In this document: one piece after another, positions 1 through 11,728 of the stretch
Numbering within the stretch: position 1 is the stretch's first letter
How the letters are laid out: the number at the start of each line of letters is the position of its first letter
Assembly: GCA_000320545.1 (NCBI GenBank)
Contig: ADNK01000566.1
Location: 57,659 to 121,658 of the forward strand
From: Bigelowiella natans CCMP2755
Lineage: Eukaryota > Cercozoa > Chlorarachniophyceae
DNA length: 64,000 bases
Direction of reading: 5' to 3'
Notes under the pieces: model-generated
Seen by the model: only the letters and a program-made list of their open reading frames with translations
What the model was told of the DNA's origin: nothing
The model's database searches: none
Translations under genes and position numbers: made by a program

Positions 1-699
1 GCGCTGCAGCTTGGGCCAGTGGCTGCCACACTAGCAGGAGCTCGCAAGGGGGCCCTGATCCTTCGTGATGCCATATTTAGCCAGATTAAGCGTTCTAAGT
101 AGCATTTAGTTGATGAATTCACTGCAACATCAAAGACATAATCATTGCGATTACACTCTTTGCTATGGCTCAAAAAGATCAAATAGATGAATGACTAACT
201 CTACAGCAGTGAAGCACTGTACGGCAAGTGCTATCATTCATGCATACTCGACAAATTCCATCATTCTGTAGACTGTATGTTGGTTGCCTGCAATGCAATG
301 ATACACACGTACCTTATTATTGTATCATTTATATGTGTCATATTATTTTTGCTGTTTTCATGATTTGGCTACTCACTTATACATGGCGACTACGCGATTG
401 CACCTGCTACATAACAATGCATGACAGCCCTGCAGGCACTTGCAAATGTGGCTGGATTGAGCAGGCTGTGTAAGCTACATGCTACGGCTAGGTACATCTA
501 GCTATGTGCTACTAGACTAGCTAGTAAAATGTGCAATGTCTACATGCAATAAGTGACTAATAAATAATGCAGGGCCTGTGCGTGACTAGGTGGCCCGCAC
601 ACAACACAATGTGCAGCGGTTCACCGTACCATGCGACGGCAAGCAGCATTATCAAGCTGCCATACCTGCTTTTGCCAGCATGCTAGCATGCAGCACACA

Positions 700-1545
700 A
701 TTGCACAACACGACCGACCGCTGTAGCCGCCGCTTTGCATAGCTACATTAGGATGACGCGCTGCCATGCGCGCTGTTCGGCATGCGCGAATTAGAGAACA
801 TGCTTTCGCATGCATGAAACACATTACATGTCGATGGACAAACATACGTGCACAGCATCATACAAGCGCTGTGCGGCCCGCTAAATTGCACGGCTACAAT
901 TAGGATGATGCAACCATTGAAATGTAGAGAAAAGATTTACGATGTATGATCAATGCAAAACATCCGTCTCTGCATACGATGTAGCTACATTAGGATGACC
1001 ATTGAAAAAATTTGAACATTTCATCACATCCGTCTCACATCTGTCTCATATCATCATGATGACAATGAAAATATACAATTATTTCATTGCATCCGATCCG
1101 TCTGCTCATACCTGCCGCATGAGATAACATGCATGATCGGAGGCAACTAAGCAGACATAGCTTAATCGCTGTAACCACAGCTTTGCACAGCTACATTATA
1201 TTAGGATGACAATAATTGAAAAAGTGTAAGTATTTCATAACACCCGTATCATGCCTGCCGCATGCATGGCACAACATAAGTTCTGTAGCCGCTGCCTTAC
1301 ATAGCTACACTAGGATGACCTTTGAAAAGATCTAACCATTTCATTATATACATCCGTCTCATACCTGCCGCATGCATAAATGTTAAGTAATGGGTGTATG
1401 TATCAGGTATGTGTGACACAACCATATATTTCTGCGTCTCTGTAGCTATTGGACTGAGCATAACTAAAGCGCTCTGGCCGCTGCTATGCAACGCTACGTT
1501 AGGGTGAGGATTGAAAATTTTAATAATTCATTACATCTGTCGCAT
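700..1545 (+). repeat. Cluster of about seven degenerate dispersed-repeat units
   Basis: Repeated units share a core resembling GCTTTGCATAGCTACATTAG followed by GATGACC, an A-rich stretch after ATTGAAAA, a CATTTCATTACATCCGTCTC-like block and a CCTGCCGCATGCAT block. Cores start near 724, 885, 980, 1180, 1290 and 1475, with partial blocks between. No reading frame with protein-like composition spans them. The same family recurs elsewhere in the window in both orientations. The rest of 1-1700 holds AT-rich, GCATGC-rich DNA and no gene I can support. Confidence 0.75.
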
Positions 1546-1700
1546 AGCTATTGACTTCTTTGGTAGTTCCATATACACAATTTCATGAAATTATTCATTG
1601 TACGTATAAAGATTTATTTCTCATTTCTCATTTTTATGCCTATGCGATGGCGGATCAGTTCATTAAATTTATGTATATCCCACATTCATTTTGCCAGTAC

Positions 1701-4700
1701 CTAAGCAATCGCCTCCTTAAACTTTTCCGTTATGACCTGATCCAGCCTCTCACTAAGTGTAACACGAATAAGATCGTGGTCTGAGACCTTCTTCATCCCT
1801 CTTCGGTAGTTGCTCTTCAGGGCCGTTGGAAGAGGTAGCACTTGCTGTTGAATGACGGCTCTGCTTCTATCTAAAGATTGGTTGTAGCTGCAAAAATCAT
1901 AGCCTTCGCCGCCGGAGGACGTAATCATTCCTGAAGGAATTGGAATTTTGTTCAAAAGTATATTAGGGTAAGGAAAAACATATTTCCATGAATAATACAT
2001 TTATATGTATATGCACCTATTTATATTATCTCTTAAAACAGTAGAGCTGATGACACTAAATGCGTGACTAAATGCGTGAATATCCCAAAGTGACACGCTC
2101 GTATTAAGAATTCGTGTTGGCAATGAAGCTGTCGTGTCACCGACCTTCTCTCCCAGTGACCCCCCAGTCGCTCGGAGGGCTCGGGCGGTGGTTCCAATCG
2201 CCAACAACAAGGTGCGGGGCCGCAAGCTTATTCTCTCCGGCGATCGTGAAAGGCAATTTCCCTTTGTTGCCCACCGCCGCAATGAGCGCACTCTGGTAAT
2301 GTTTGAAAAAACCATTTGACTGAGCCACCTGCTGACGTGCCTTGGTCTTTGGGGGCATATGGACGCTGGTGAGAGCGATCCTGCGCAAGTTTGTGCTCTG
2401 AAAGCGGTTGTCGGCGATTACGACAGTGAGCGGAGGATAGTCCATCTTTGTGTAACTGTCGCTCAGCTGGTCGAATCGCAACGTCCCGTCGGCCTCGCAG
2501 TGCACGTCATCATCCTCAAAAACGCAGATCACGTGATGCTCTGCGTTGTGGTCGTTTCCAGGACAGTGGTAGAAGCTAAGATATTACCAGCATTACGCTC
2601 TATGATGGTGATTAGAATGATGATGATGATGATGATGATGATGATCGTGTTCTTTACTACTCAGGATAGCTAGCACAAATCAACATAAAGAAACACCGTG
2701 AGGGCAAAAGGTAGACAGGGGCAAAATACAGAGTAAGCTGTCAACACAAATACACACATTCATGCACACCTATACTGGCCCTTCTCGAACCGTAGAACAC
2801 GAGGGGAGCGTCTCAGCTTCTTAGCTGCGAAAATCTCCCTAGCAGCCTTCTTGCCCAGCTCGTTGATTCCGTCAACAAATGCCTTCACGACATCCAGACT
2901 ACCGTGGTTCACCTCCTGGAATACGAGTGCATCTGGGGCTTCTTCGGCCAGGTCTGCTTGGATGTTGCACTTTGCCGACTCCAACTTGCGCTCCTTCGTG
3001 CGCTTAAGCCATGTCGCGTGATGGAGATTCCAAGAAATTATCATGAATTTGTGCGGCTGTAGAAAGCTGGAAGCCCTGCTATGTTTAGAAGTGGTAGTGA
3101 CGTCGACTATTTGCGGGCCAAGGGCTTTATGCTTCTGGTCCCGCTTTTTACTTGTCGAGCCTGTGCACTTTCCAGGCTTCGCGAAGATTTAGCCAGCACG
3201 TATTATATAACCAAAAATTACACTCAATGGAGAACGTTGAGAGCAATCAGAAAGCTTTCAGCTATTTTGAGATGTGAAGGAAAAGAGAGAGAGGGGGGGG
3301 GGGAGGGGGGGGAGGGAACGAGGAAAACACTGAAGGGAAACAAACCAAAGAGACGGCTAGGGAATCACCTTATGTTTCTCCTCTTTCTCCCTTTTCTCGT
3401 CTTTATCGACATCAGTGCTCTCTATAATATTTTCCTCCTCCTCCAGCATGTTCATTTCTAACCGTACTAACAGGTTAATAGCCTCTTTCCTTAGACGAGG
3501 ACATTTTCTCGGCGGGTGGGTAGATGTAGGCAGCATCATCTTGCCGTCCAGCATACTGTACTTGCCGATCTTGGCGCGAAGTTCCGCCATTTTTTGCTTC
3601 TGGTATGTTTCCATTAGACTTAGTATCTGTACGAGTTCGGCTTTGAGAACACGCCGCCGGTGTTTGAGAATCGAGAATCCTTTCGATTCCAACACGTCGA
3701 TGAGTTCGTTCCTTTTCAGCTTGTCATAATCTCCTTTCGCTTCTTTCTCCTTCTTATCAGTTATGTCATCGCTGTCGTCGCCTTTGATTTTCCCTTTACT
3801 TTCTTTTTTGCTCTTGATGTCGTGCAGGATGCATTGGTCTACCAGGTCTTTCTTCAGCCCGGTAGTGGAACCACCTAAATCAATGGTCAGCAATGATGAT
3901 TATAATTATGTGACAGGGAGAGGGGGGGGGGGAGGGGGGGGATTGTCAATCTGTTTCTAAGATGTGCAGTGACAGAGAAATAGCATAAAAGCAGTACAGC
4001 TTTGAACAAATGATATCCGTGATTCTTGTGTAGTTCGTAACCTTGAGAGCGGATCCGGCTTTTCAGTTCGTTACAATTCATGGCAAGGTATCTGTCAAAT
4101 TGAACCAGCCTTTCGATATAATCTTTCTTCCTTGTAAGGCCCTGTTAGTGTAAATGTGATAGATGCTCAAAAATGGAAGCTGGCATGAATCATAACAATT
4201 CATCTCCAATAACACATACGCTTCTTCTTCTTCTTCCCATATAATTGGATTAATTAGTTGCCTCTCACTTGCTTTGTTCGCTCTCACCTTTGCCAAAATT
4301 GCTCTTTTGGATATTTCCTCCTTTAACTTTTGAACCGTCAATCCGTCATATATGCAGGCCTTGCTTCTCTCTATTTGCAACGGTTTGCCACTGTCGCCCT
4401 CAGACGCCTTCTCCTTTTTCTTCTTCTTTTTCTTAACTTCTCCAGCACTGCTTTTAGGCTTAGACTTTGAACTACTTTTGTTTTGTGGTTGCCCCGTTTC
4501 TGCTTTCACCTTCTTATCTGCGTCGGACTTCCTCCCTTGAGTGTCACTAGAATTCTTAGAAGTGCTGGAACTCTGCTTCGATTTTTTCTTGGTCTCATAT
4601 TTATTTGCTTTCTTTGAGGCGTCGTGATCCTGAGAAGGTATAGTCTTCTTCCCGCTGCGACCATGCTGGAGCAGGAAGTTAATCAAATCAATCCTTTTTC

Positions 4701-5055
4701 TGCTCTTAAATGTTGATCCTAAGGATTGTAGGAGGAAGCTAAGGACCCCGAAATATCAAATATAGTGATGGACATGAACGACCTATCTTTGTTATTTTTT
4801 CACGAAGCTCTTGTAATTTCTGGTTCTGGAGGGCTTCGTATTCATTTATGACACATATGTAGCTGTTCTTCGATGTGAGACCCTTTTGTTATAGAATGAT
4901 AGACAGGGTGTAACTTCAACTATGTACACATGAGAGAGAGGGGTATGGACCTTGACTTTGATCTCGCGTTTCTCGACCTCCTCTTTCAACTGCTTAAGCG
5001 TCATTTCACCAACGTTGGGAGTTTTATCAGCAGAAGTTTTCGAACGTGGAGGCAT
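1701..5055 (-). CDS. Four-SAP-domain protein fused to an EEP (endonuclease/exonuclease/phosphatase) nuclease
   Basis: Seven exons: 4951-5055, 4220-4704, 4042-4091, 3369-3874, 2770-3056, 2145-2575, 1701-1930. They sum to 2094 bases (697 residues) with all phases agreeing. Four SAP-type DNA-binding helices are seen, and three of them are completed only when the exons are joined (for example MTLKQLKEEVEKREIKVK joined to SRKRIDLINFLL). A K/S-rich linker lies after the first SAP. The C-terminal half has EEP motifs in order: SWNLHH, FQEVNHG (metal-binding Glu), SVHMPP, VVGDWNH and SDHDLIRV, so the metal and catalytic residues look intact. SAP domains bind AT-rich DNA, and EEP enzymes cut phosphodiesters, so a nuclear or organellar DNA-processing nuclease is inferred. 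Plant ARP AP-endonuclease also joins SAP to EEP; orthology is not shown. The weakest junction is the first donor (AAG/GTCCAT). Confidence 0.85.
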
Positions 5056-5571
5056 ATTTCAAACACCCTCCCCTCGAGCTCGGGGGGGTGTATCCTAGAG
5101 GGTGATTGTGCCGCTAAGCCATATAAGGTTTGGGGTTATTGTCGCTACAAAGGGCCTGTGAAATAAGATAATTTTTAGCCCGTTAAACATCCTACAGGAT
5201 TTGATATTATGAGAACGATGAACTTCTCCTTCTTCGACAAATGTTCAGTCTCACGCTGGGCAATATTTAGCTCCGCCGATATCCTACTCGGAGAGAAAAG
5301 GCGATGAATGGTCGCTCCAGCTACAAAGGAGCGGTTTTTGTAGGTTTCATTTATTTGTTTCTTTTTGTTCCTATTAAACATGAAAACATTTGATTTGGGT
5401 TCTGCGACATGGATAATGACAAGTTTTTATTTAGAAGCAGTTCTAATTTAGATAAATTTGCGAAAGGCAACAGCCGCCTGTCGTCAGAAGAACAATTCCA
5501 ATTCAGATTCTAGTCAGTCAGGAGGGACCGACCACCTACCTGTCGGTATCGCAACGGGGGGGAGTCGAAGG
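5056..5571. promoter_or_regulatory. Divergent intergenic region between the SAP-EEP gene and the SH3b gene
   Basis: About 500 bases separate the minus-strand start at 5055 from the plus-strand model starting at 5572. An ATG at 5409 opens 34 codons ending in TAG, and a frame open from 5449 runs into the SH3b gene, so an upstream coding exon is possible. No TATA box or other motif is convincing. Confidence 0.3.
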
Positions 5572-6965
5572 ATGAAGTCGACACCCATCGCACGTGCTGT
5601 CTATTTGCCTAGCAAGGAGGATCAACAAACAAAAGGCTTGGGAACGTGGATCGTTGGTTCGAATCTCATATGCAATATTTTTTCCTTAAAAGCGCATCCC
5701 TCCGACGAAACGCTGATTTCGAATTTTGCATATTCAAACTATAACCACAGCTTCAACCAGCGGCGTTTTCATACGCGCACAACCGTTAACCGAAGCCACA
5801 GACAAGGGAATATTGAAGCATAGAGATGAGATAATCGGATTGAAGATTCAGGGACGGTGGATTCAGCACGCAAAAGGCTGGTCACTTCTAAAGAAAGAAG
5901 ATGGAACAGTTCTCATTGGGGTAGGGCAGAATACTTCATGGACTATCATCTATTTTCAATCTAGGAAAGATGAATAAGACACAATTTCGCCGCCTTCGTT
6001 GGTTGTGTGCGGGTTTGATGTGAGACAACTGTGTTGTTGTCATCCTTGCAGGAAAAGTGGGTCGTTACCGCTAAGCAAGGTCTGCGCGTCCGTGATTCCC
6101 CTAAGGACGAGAATAAACAGATTGGCATTTTGGTATATGAAGAAAGGCTTGCGCAGCTAAAACGGCAGGGTGATTGGTTGGAGCATGAAAAGGGATGGTC
6201 GCGCATTGTCAGCGTGGAAGGTGTCCCGCTTCTCGCTTTGGTTTCGTCAGGGGGAAAAAAGGATGATCAAAAGAAAGGAAAGGAGGGAAAATCTACAGGT
6301 GACCTGTATTAAAACCTTTTAAAAAATTATGTTGGTTTAATAGTTGAATGTGTGTGTGTGTGTGTGTGCGTGTGTGTGTGTGTGTGTTTGTCGACTAAAC
6401 AGGTAAGCTTACCGACTCTGCGCCCAGTCTTCCCAATTTTGGCGACGACACGGACGTTGAGCTGAATAAAACAGAAGGGGGTTCTACAATACGGATGACA
6501 CAGAAAGAGACAGAAACTTTCCACGGTCAACGTCGGCGAATTAGCGCGGTCCCCGAGTACATGAAACTTCCAGAAGTGAAACTTACTCTCGGAAAGAAAG
6601 GCTCTCTTGGTATCTTCCGCGAGGTCCATATCCGAATGTGGAAGTATGCCCTTTTCATCAGCAGTGTCAAGGAGAAAAATATTCTGGATGATGAAGAGAA
6701 GCTGATAGAGGTCGAGAAAAGCCTACGTGAGACCGGGAACACGCTCGATAAAAAAACAGGGATCATGATTATTCCCCTCGAGATAGTAACTGAGTTTGAG
6801 GGCAAGAAAAACGGAAAGGTTACTGTTCACGTTAATTGTGGCTTCATAAAGAAGGACAAGATTACTTTTATGACTCCCTCCAAGAGTGCACATGAAGCAA
6901 ATAGTGTCGCCGAGAAGCTCACAGAACACCTCAAGGCATATCGTGCAGGAGCCAAGACATCATGA
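5572..6965 (+). CDS. Tandem SH3b-like domains with C-terminal PH-like domain
   Basis: Exons 5572-5656, 5751-5920, 6052-6298, 6403-6965 give 354 residues with matching phases. Two consecutive repeats of about 50 residues align well: TWIVASTSGVFIRAQP...GRWIQHAKGWSLL and KWVVTAKQGLRVRDSP...GDWLEHEKGWSRI. This is the SH3b-like pattern of small beta barrels ending in a W...GW motif. After a lysine-rich linker, the last 130 residues look like a PH-type fold: beta-rich, with IIPLEIVTEFE, a KITFMTPS strand and a C-terminal helix that ends near AEKLTEHLKAYR. A membrane- or protein-binding adaptor is inferred; no enzyme motif is visible. The start is uncertain because the frame stays open upstream to 5449. 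The intron at 6299-6402 carries a (TG)n tract. Confidence 0.75.
6348..6389 (+). repeat. (TG)n microsatellite in an intron
   Basis: Near-perfect TG dinucleotide run with one CG interruption, inside the last intron of the SH3b gene. Confidence 0.9.
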
Positions 6966-7035
6966 GAGTGTGCATACGTTGAGGCTATGCTACAGATTTA
7001 ACGTACTACCGTACTCTCTGGCGATGCTATAGCGT

Positions 7036-7120
7036 GCATGTAAGACGGATGTAATGAATCAATTAAATTTGTTCAATGGTCATGCTCATGTAGTTGCACA
7101 ATGCAGCGGCTACAGCTATA
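7036..7120 (-). repeat. Dispersed repeat copy
   Basis: Reverse-complement copy of the family clustered at 700-1545: GACGGATGTAATGAATCAA, then a T-rich/CAATGGTCAT block, then the CAGCGGCTACAGC end. It lies just downstream of the SH3b gene. The rest of 6966-7800 holds no supported gene, only AT-rich and GCATGC-rich DNA with short chance frames. Confidence 0.6.
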
Positions 7121-7815
7121 CAGCGCTAATGTGTTCACGTACATATATGTGGTCGAGCTCACATGCTGTGCGCACGGTCACATGTGTACGTGACGATCGA
7201 TACACCTGCTACATGTAAATATAGCTTCACATGTAGCGCATGCTGTAATGGGTGACATCATTGCCTAAGTTCCGCATGGTCACTTCGCCAAGTTGCAAAG
7301 TCCATCCGCATGCATATGCACAGCTAGCGTGTGTGGTTTGATGGGTTTTGCTATAATGCAATGGCTATATATATACGATGCGTCGTTCATTATATTATCA
7401 TCAGTCTTGCTTGATTTTATTATTGCATCTGTGTTACATTCGCTATGGTCTCTCACACATGCCACACACAGCCATCACGATACATCGGTAGCATGTATCT
7501 AAGCGGAATGCAAGCAGTGTGCTAAATATACTCGATACATTACGTTGGCATTTCAATGTCTAGATGTGCTAGAGCAAGCTGTAATCGGTTCACCATACTG
7601 TAAGAAAGTTGCATTTTTTGACTATTTGCCCCATTTAGCAGAATCTTCCACTTTTATTTCTCCTACCATGTCATTCTTGATTCTGGTGGCGTCAAGCTCA
7701 GAATGTAGCTGTGCGCGGGCTCAACCATTAGGAAATGTTTACGCTTGAAACCTGCCGACTAGAGTTTGGATAAAATAGACAATTCAAAGGGACTCTACAA
7801 TGGAAAAGCACAATT

Positions 7816-8155
7816 TCAAAATATAACCGTGAGTTTGAAGTTGACTGTTGTCTTGACAACGACGTAGACCCTCTCATCAACCTAGAAGAAGAAAATAACG
7901 TTGTTGAACGAGTCGGTGAAAGCTTTGTAAAAACTACCTGCAATCTATCTCCATTGTTCATATTCTTCGGTAAACGCATCTGACCTGATCAACATCACAG
8001 CTTATGAATGCGAACACATACACACTTGAATGCATGTGCGCACTCGCAGATGGACACAAGGACGCGCACACACGCTTACGTGCATATGCGTTTGAAAGCG
8101 ATATTTCGTGTGGTGTACACAATCTAATTAACCCCCACCCCCACGTACATGCATG

Positions 8156-8214
<59 letters not shown>

Positions 8215-9472
8215 GTGAGTTTACGTACGTGTGTTGATAAGTTGTAAAATAAAATTCGAGAGAAATGTTATTTTTAATGAATGAGCAGAAGGTGTATGCT
8301 GTATATTCAGCTTATTTTTATTGATTCAAGATGTCGGGGAATACCTAAGTATTCTCTTCGTCCATCTGAGGACTCTCCAACTGCGACGACCTCGTACAAC
8401 TGGTACTTCTTCCCTTTCTCAGACTTTCGCCTGTTGTTGTTTCCTCCATATATTATCAAACCGTCGTTCTCCTTGAATTCTCCTGAATCTTCAGGGCTTT
8501 CCATCGCAGATTTTTTCGTATCGACGACAAAAACCTTTGTCGGAGCTGGGTGCATTGTGTTCATATGACTAAGTATTACAAATATACGAAAATTAGCGAT
8601 CGAACATGCGGACGTTTTCATCAGACACGAATTCTATCATCCTCTGCTATTTTAGAAGTCGTTTGAATTCAAACCTGAATGCTAGTCCTCTTTGTGTCAC
8701 CAGGCCGAATCTTTTAAACTGTTGCTTGTATGGGTGCTTGCTGAGAGGGATAAATGGATGGGGGGGCTACTCATGAAACATAAACACAGCGAGTCTCGTA
8801 GATTTAGGTACAGAAGATACCCTGTCTGCGCCAGACCCGCGGCCTGGAAGACCATTAGGCAAGACACCAGAGCGTGCGTCCACACTTTCCACGACCCGCA
8901 GGTATCCGACATGCCCTGATTCGAAAATAATTCCTGAGCCCTCCACTCTCTTCCTGACAAGAGGTTGCACGTACCTGGATGGAAGAGAACCACTGCCCAC
9001 CACAACTTCTCTTGGGATGTGGGACGCTGGGTGATCCGAGGCGAAAATTGATGCGGTTTTTATCGTGCGACACAATTCATTTAGGGAAAATAGACATGGT
9101 ATTTATAGTGCGACAAAGTAAATACTCTTGTCGCAGATTAGGAACCGTGTCGCTTTCAAACTCAGAGTGTTCAGGTCGTCGTCGGGTCGGCGGCTATTAG
9201 ATCCAAACCCGATCAGAGTAGGGGTCGAAGGGATGGTTTCGTTTCCACGTCGCACGCTGCAAGTTATTTTGAGGAGGTCCGCTATACACCACTCCCGTAC
9301 GATCAAACGAGGTATAGGCAAGTGATACAGAAATATAGTCAGCCCAAAAGTTGGTTGATATATGAATTAAGGGAGCTTGAAACGGCACAATAACAAACAG
9401 GTATGCACGACGTGTCGGCGCTGTCGAAGACAGCCTCTGTAGTTCTGCCGAAACAGTGGGAGATGCTAATTT
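7816..9472 (-). CDS. Unrecognised multi-exon gene (3' part modelled)
   Basis: Minus-strand exons with compatible phases: 9399-9472, 9126-9256, 8821-9026, then (boundary unresolved) about 8590 to 8345, 7938-7984 and 7816-7881, ending in TGA. Coding signs are the open frames, good splice sites around a 47-base exon, and protein-like composition: AELQRLSS..., VVVGSGSLPSRYVQPLVRKR, KVFVVDTKKS, YQLYEVVAVGE and VDERVYVVVKTT. The C-terminal half looks beta-rich. I do not recognise the family. The phase between the 8821 donor and the next exon is not settled, so an exon may be missing, and the 5' end may reach 9.6-9.9 kb where coding-like fragments occur. The protein is real with fair confidence; its function is unknown. 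Confidence 0.55.
8155..8212 (+). repeat. (CA)n microsatellite
   Basis: About 29 perfect CA units, inside the intron between the 8345 and 7984 exons of the unknown minus-strand gene. Frames reading through it (poly-TH, poly-CV) are artefacts. Confidence 0.95.
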
Positions 9473-9879
9473 CTAACTTTTTATGTAAAAACAAAAAAAT
9501 CGAAAGGATAGATTTGTTAGACACGCGAACAAAATGACCTGTTAATTGGATGGGTTATTTTGGAATAAGACGTCGGTAACGCGTGCCTTGATGGTGGGAT
9601 CAATCCTGTGAAAAAAGTTTCGAGAAGAAATTTTGGTAGAAATTCAGGCTATGAATGGTTACAATAAATGAAACAGGGCCTCTGCAGTAGCCTTACAGCC
9701 TTCGTCTGACGGCGGTGCGCTGCGAGCAGTGGTAGGAACAAGATTATTGCGATACAATAGACACAGACTGAGGTGCCCCCCCCCCCCCCCCACTCTATAC
9801 ACAGGGCACTGGCGATCGCGGTGGGGGAATAGTTTATCGTGCTGGGAGGTTGAGGTCGACTCCTGCGCCAAACACTGAG

Positions 9880-11170
9880 GTCCTCATCAGCAAAGCAACT
9901 CTGTGGCCATAGAAAACTCCAGAGAATTGATTCTTGTTTACTTTTTAGGATGAGGGAGAATCCAGCAAGGGGACTGGTAACAAATAATTCCTCAGCTCCT
10001 ATTTATTTTCTAGTAATACCTTGCTAATTTCGCTTGTATCTTACTATATATCAGGGTTATTCATTATCAAAGCTCAAGCTCCACTTGACATCTCAGATGA
10101 CGCACGTGGGGGTATTGGGAGGATGGTGAGAATTTCTTCAAGGTTTTCTCTGCAAATATGAACAACATTAATTCTTTCCAAAAGGTTCCACAGACGCTGT
10201 TATTGCATGACAAAACTCACCAATACATAAGGTCCCCTGATATGTAATACTTTTGAGCTAGTCCAATCCTTAGTGAACGTCCGAATTGTACATCGCATAT
10301 ACTCCGCTCCCACTTTTTTAAAGATCGAAAAAGTGGCCACCCGCGTCACATTTTAAGTTTGACTCATAACAAAATCAAGAAAACTAATACCATTGTGCCG
10401 ATTAAAAGATTTGTTGAGGAAGGTGAATATGGCCACACAGCTCTTTTACGGGTAACAATGAAGTTGGATCTGCAGCAAGTCATTCAGCTCGATGATAATG
10501 GGTAATCCTTTCATTCAGGCTGTACTGAGTGAGCGCTTACAACTAGTGTACTTATACGCACTCTTCGAAGAAGACAATGAAAAGGTCTGAATTATATTAC
10601 GTGTTGACTGCGTTTAGGTGATACAGTTACGTTTTTGTGTTTGTGTGAGTATTAAGGGGTGGACATAGATGAGTTTATTTATCTACGGATAGCTTAATTT
10701 CCCAAGAAAAAGCTTTATAATCCCTTCCGAAAAACCAATGTTCGTTTCTAGAATTTCTCATTAATGTTTTTGGTTGATTCTAAAGGTGAGAATATTCACT
10801 GAAACAAAACCTCTCCAAGATTGCACGTGGTAAATGGAAATCTATAATATATGAAAATTGATGCCACACTCCGAAAATTAGTGACGAACTCCGACAGGAT
10901 ATAGCATGGTTGCTGCGGCTGCTTTCCCAACGTTTACGAAACACACACAAAAATTTATTGCAAATGAAGTTTCTAATGTACTATGGTGGAATTTGCTGCT
11001 GATGCCACACTGACTCGTTGCTTGAAACGAAAATTATTTTCCAGTGTCAAAGCAAATAGTTTAGCTATCGTATGTGCGGTACGACACTTCTGACATACAT
11101 AAATTTATTTCGAGTTCCACGGGTTTGAAGGGTGCGCCCATATGCACCACGATCTAGCGATGTGCGCTGC
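9880..11170. other. Gene-free AT-rich stretch
   Basis: No frame of useful length and no protein-like segment on either strand. A small perfect stem (CCACTTTTT/AAAAAGTGG) sits near 10308-10331. Nothing else is supported. Confidence 0.6.
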
Positions 11171-11430
11171 ATTTCATCATGATAACGACAACACAAGCGC
11201 TTAGCCGTATTTTCTTAGTGAGCACTATGAATTGCTGTTATTTTAAAACCGAGATTGTGCGATCAAGTGAAAGCAATCATGGACAGAGACAATGGCACCA
11301 AATCGATGATAGAAAGCTGGAAAGGATTTGCGCTCGCATATGTGCGCGCGCCAAAGTGCCATGCAAAACAGGATGCTTGGCGCATTCACCATCATGAAAT
11401 ACATAATAGCAGAAACTAATAAATGTAATT

Positions 11431-11523
11431 TAAGCGCGCTGGCCGCCGCTTTGCATAGCTACATTAGTACATTAGGGTGACCATTGAAAAGATTCAATCA
11501 CTTTATTACACCCGTCTGTTATA
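11431..11523 (+). repeat. Dispersed repeat copy
   Basis: Plus-orientation copy of the 0.7-1.5 kb family: GGCCGCCGCTTTGCATAGCT, a duplicated TACATTAG, GGGTGACCATTGAAAAGATT and ACACCCGTCTGTT. Confidence 0.7.
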
Positions 11524-11526
11524 TGT

Positions 11527-11528
<2 letters not shown>

Positions 11529-11562
<34 letters not shown>
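11529..11562 (+). repeat. (TA)n microsatellite
   Basis: About 17 AT/TA units directly after the dispersed repeat copy. Confidence 0.95.
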
Positions 11563-11566
<4 letters not shown>

Positions 11567-11728
11567 GTGCGTAGCATGAAAGGAAAAAATACAAAATACT
11601 TACGAATCAAGCCGCACAATAGTATCGCAAAGGTTAGCTCATATATCTTACGCATCCATTCATGTACGCATCCATTCATGTACGACAGACATTAGGTCAT
11701 TAGTGCTTTTGTTATTTTTTTTTCATTC

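Noticed and set aside
4352-4540. Plus-strand poly-F frame
   Set aside because: Antisense of the lysine-rich linker in the SAP-EEP gene.
5656-5666. GGTTCGAATCT resembling a tRNA T-loop
   Set aside because: No acceptor, D or anticodon stem can be folded around it; it lies at the exon 1 donor of the SH3b gene.
8004-8237. Open frames through the (CA)n tract (poly-TH or poly-CV)
   Set aside because: Microsatellite artefact in an intron.
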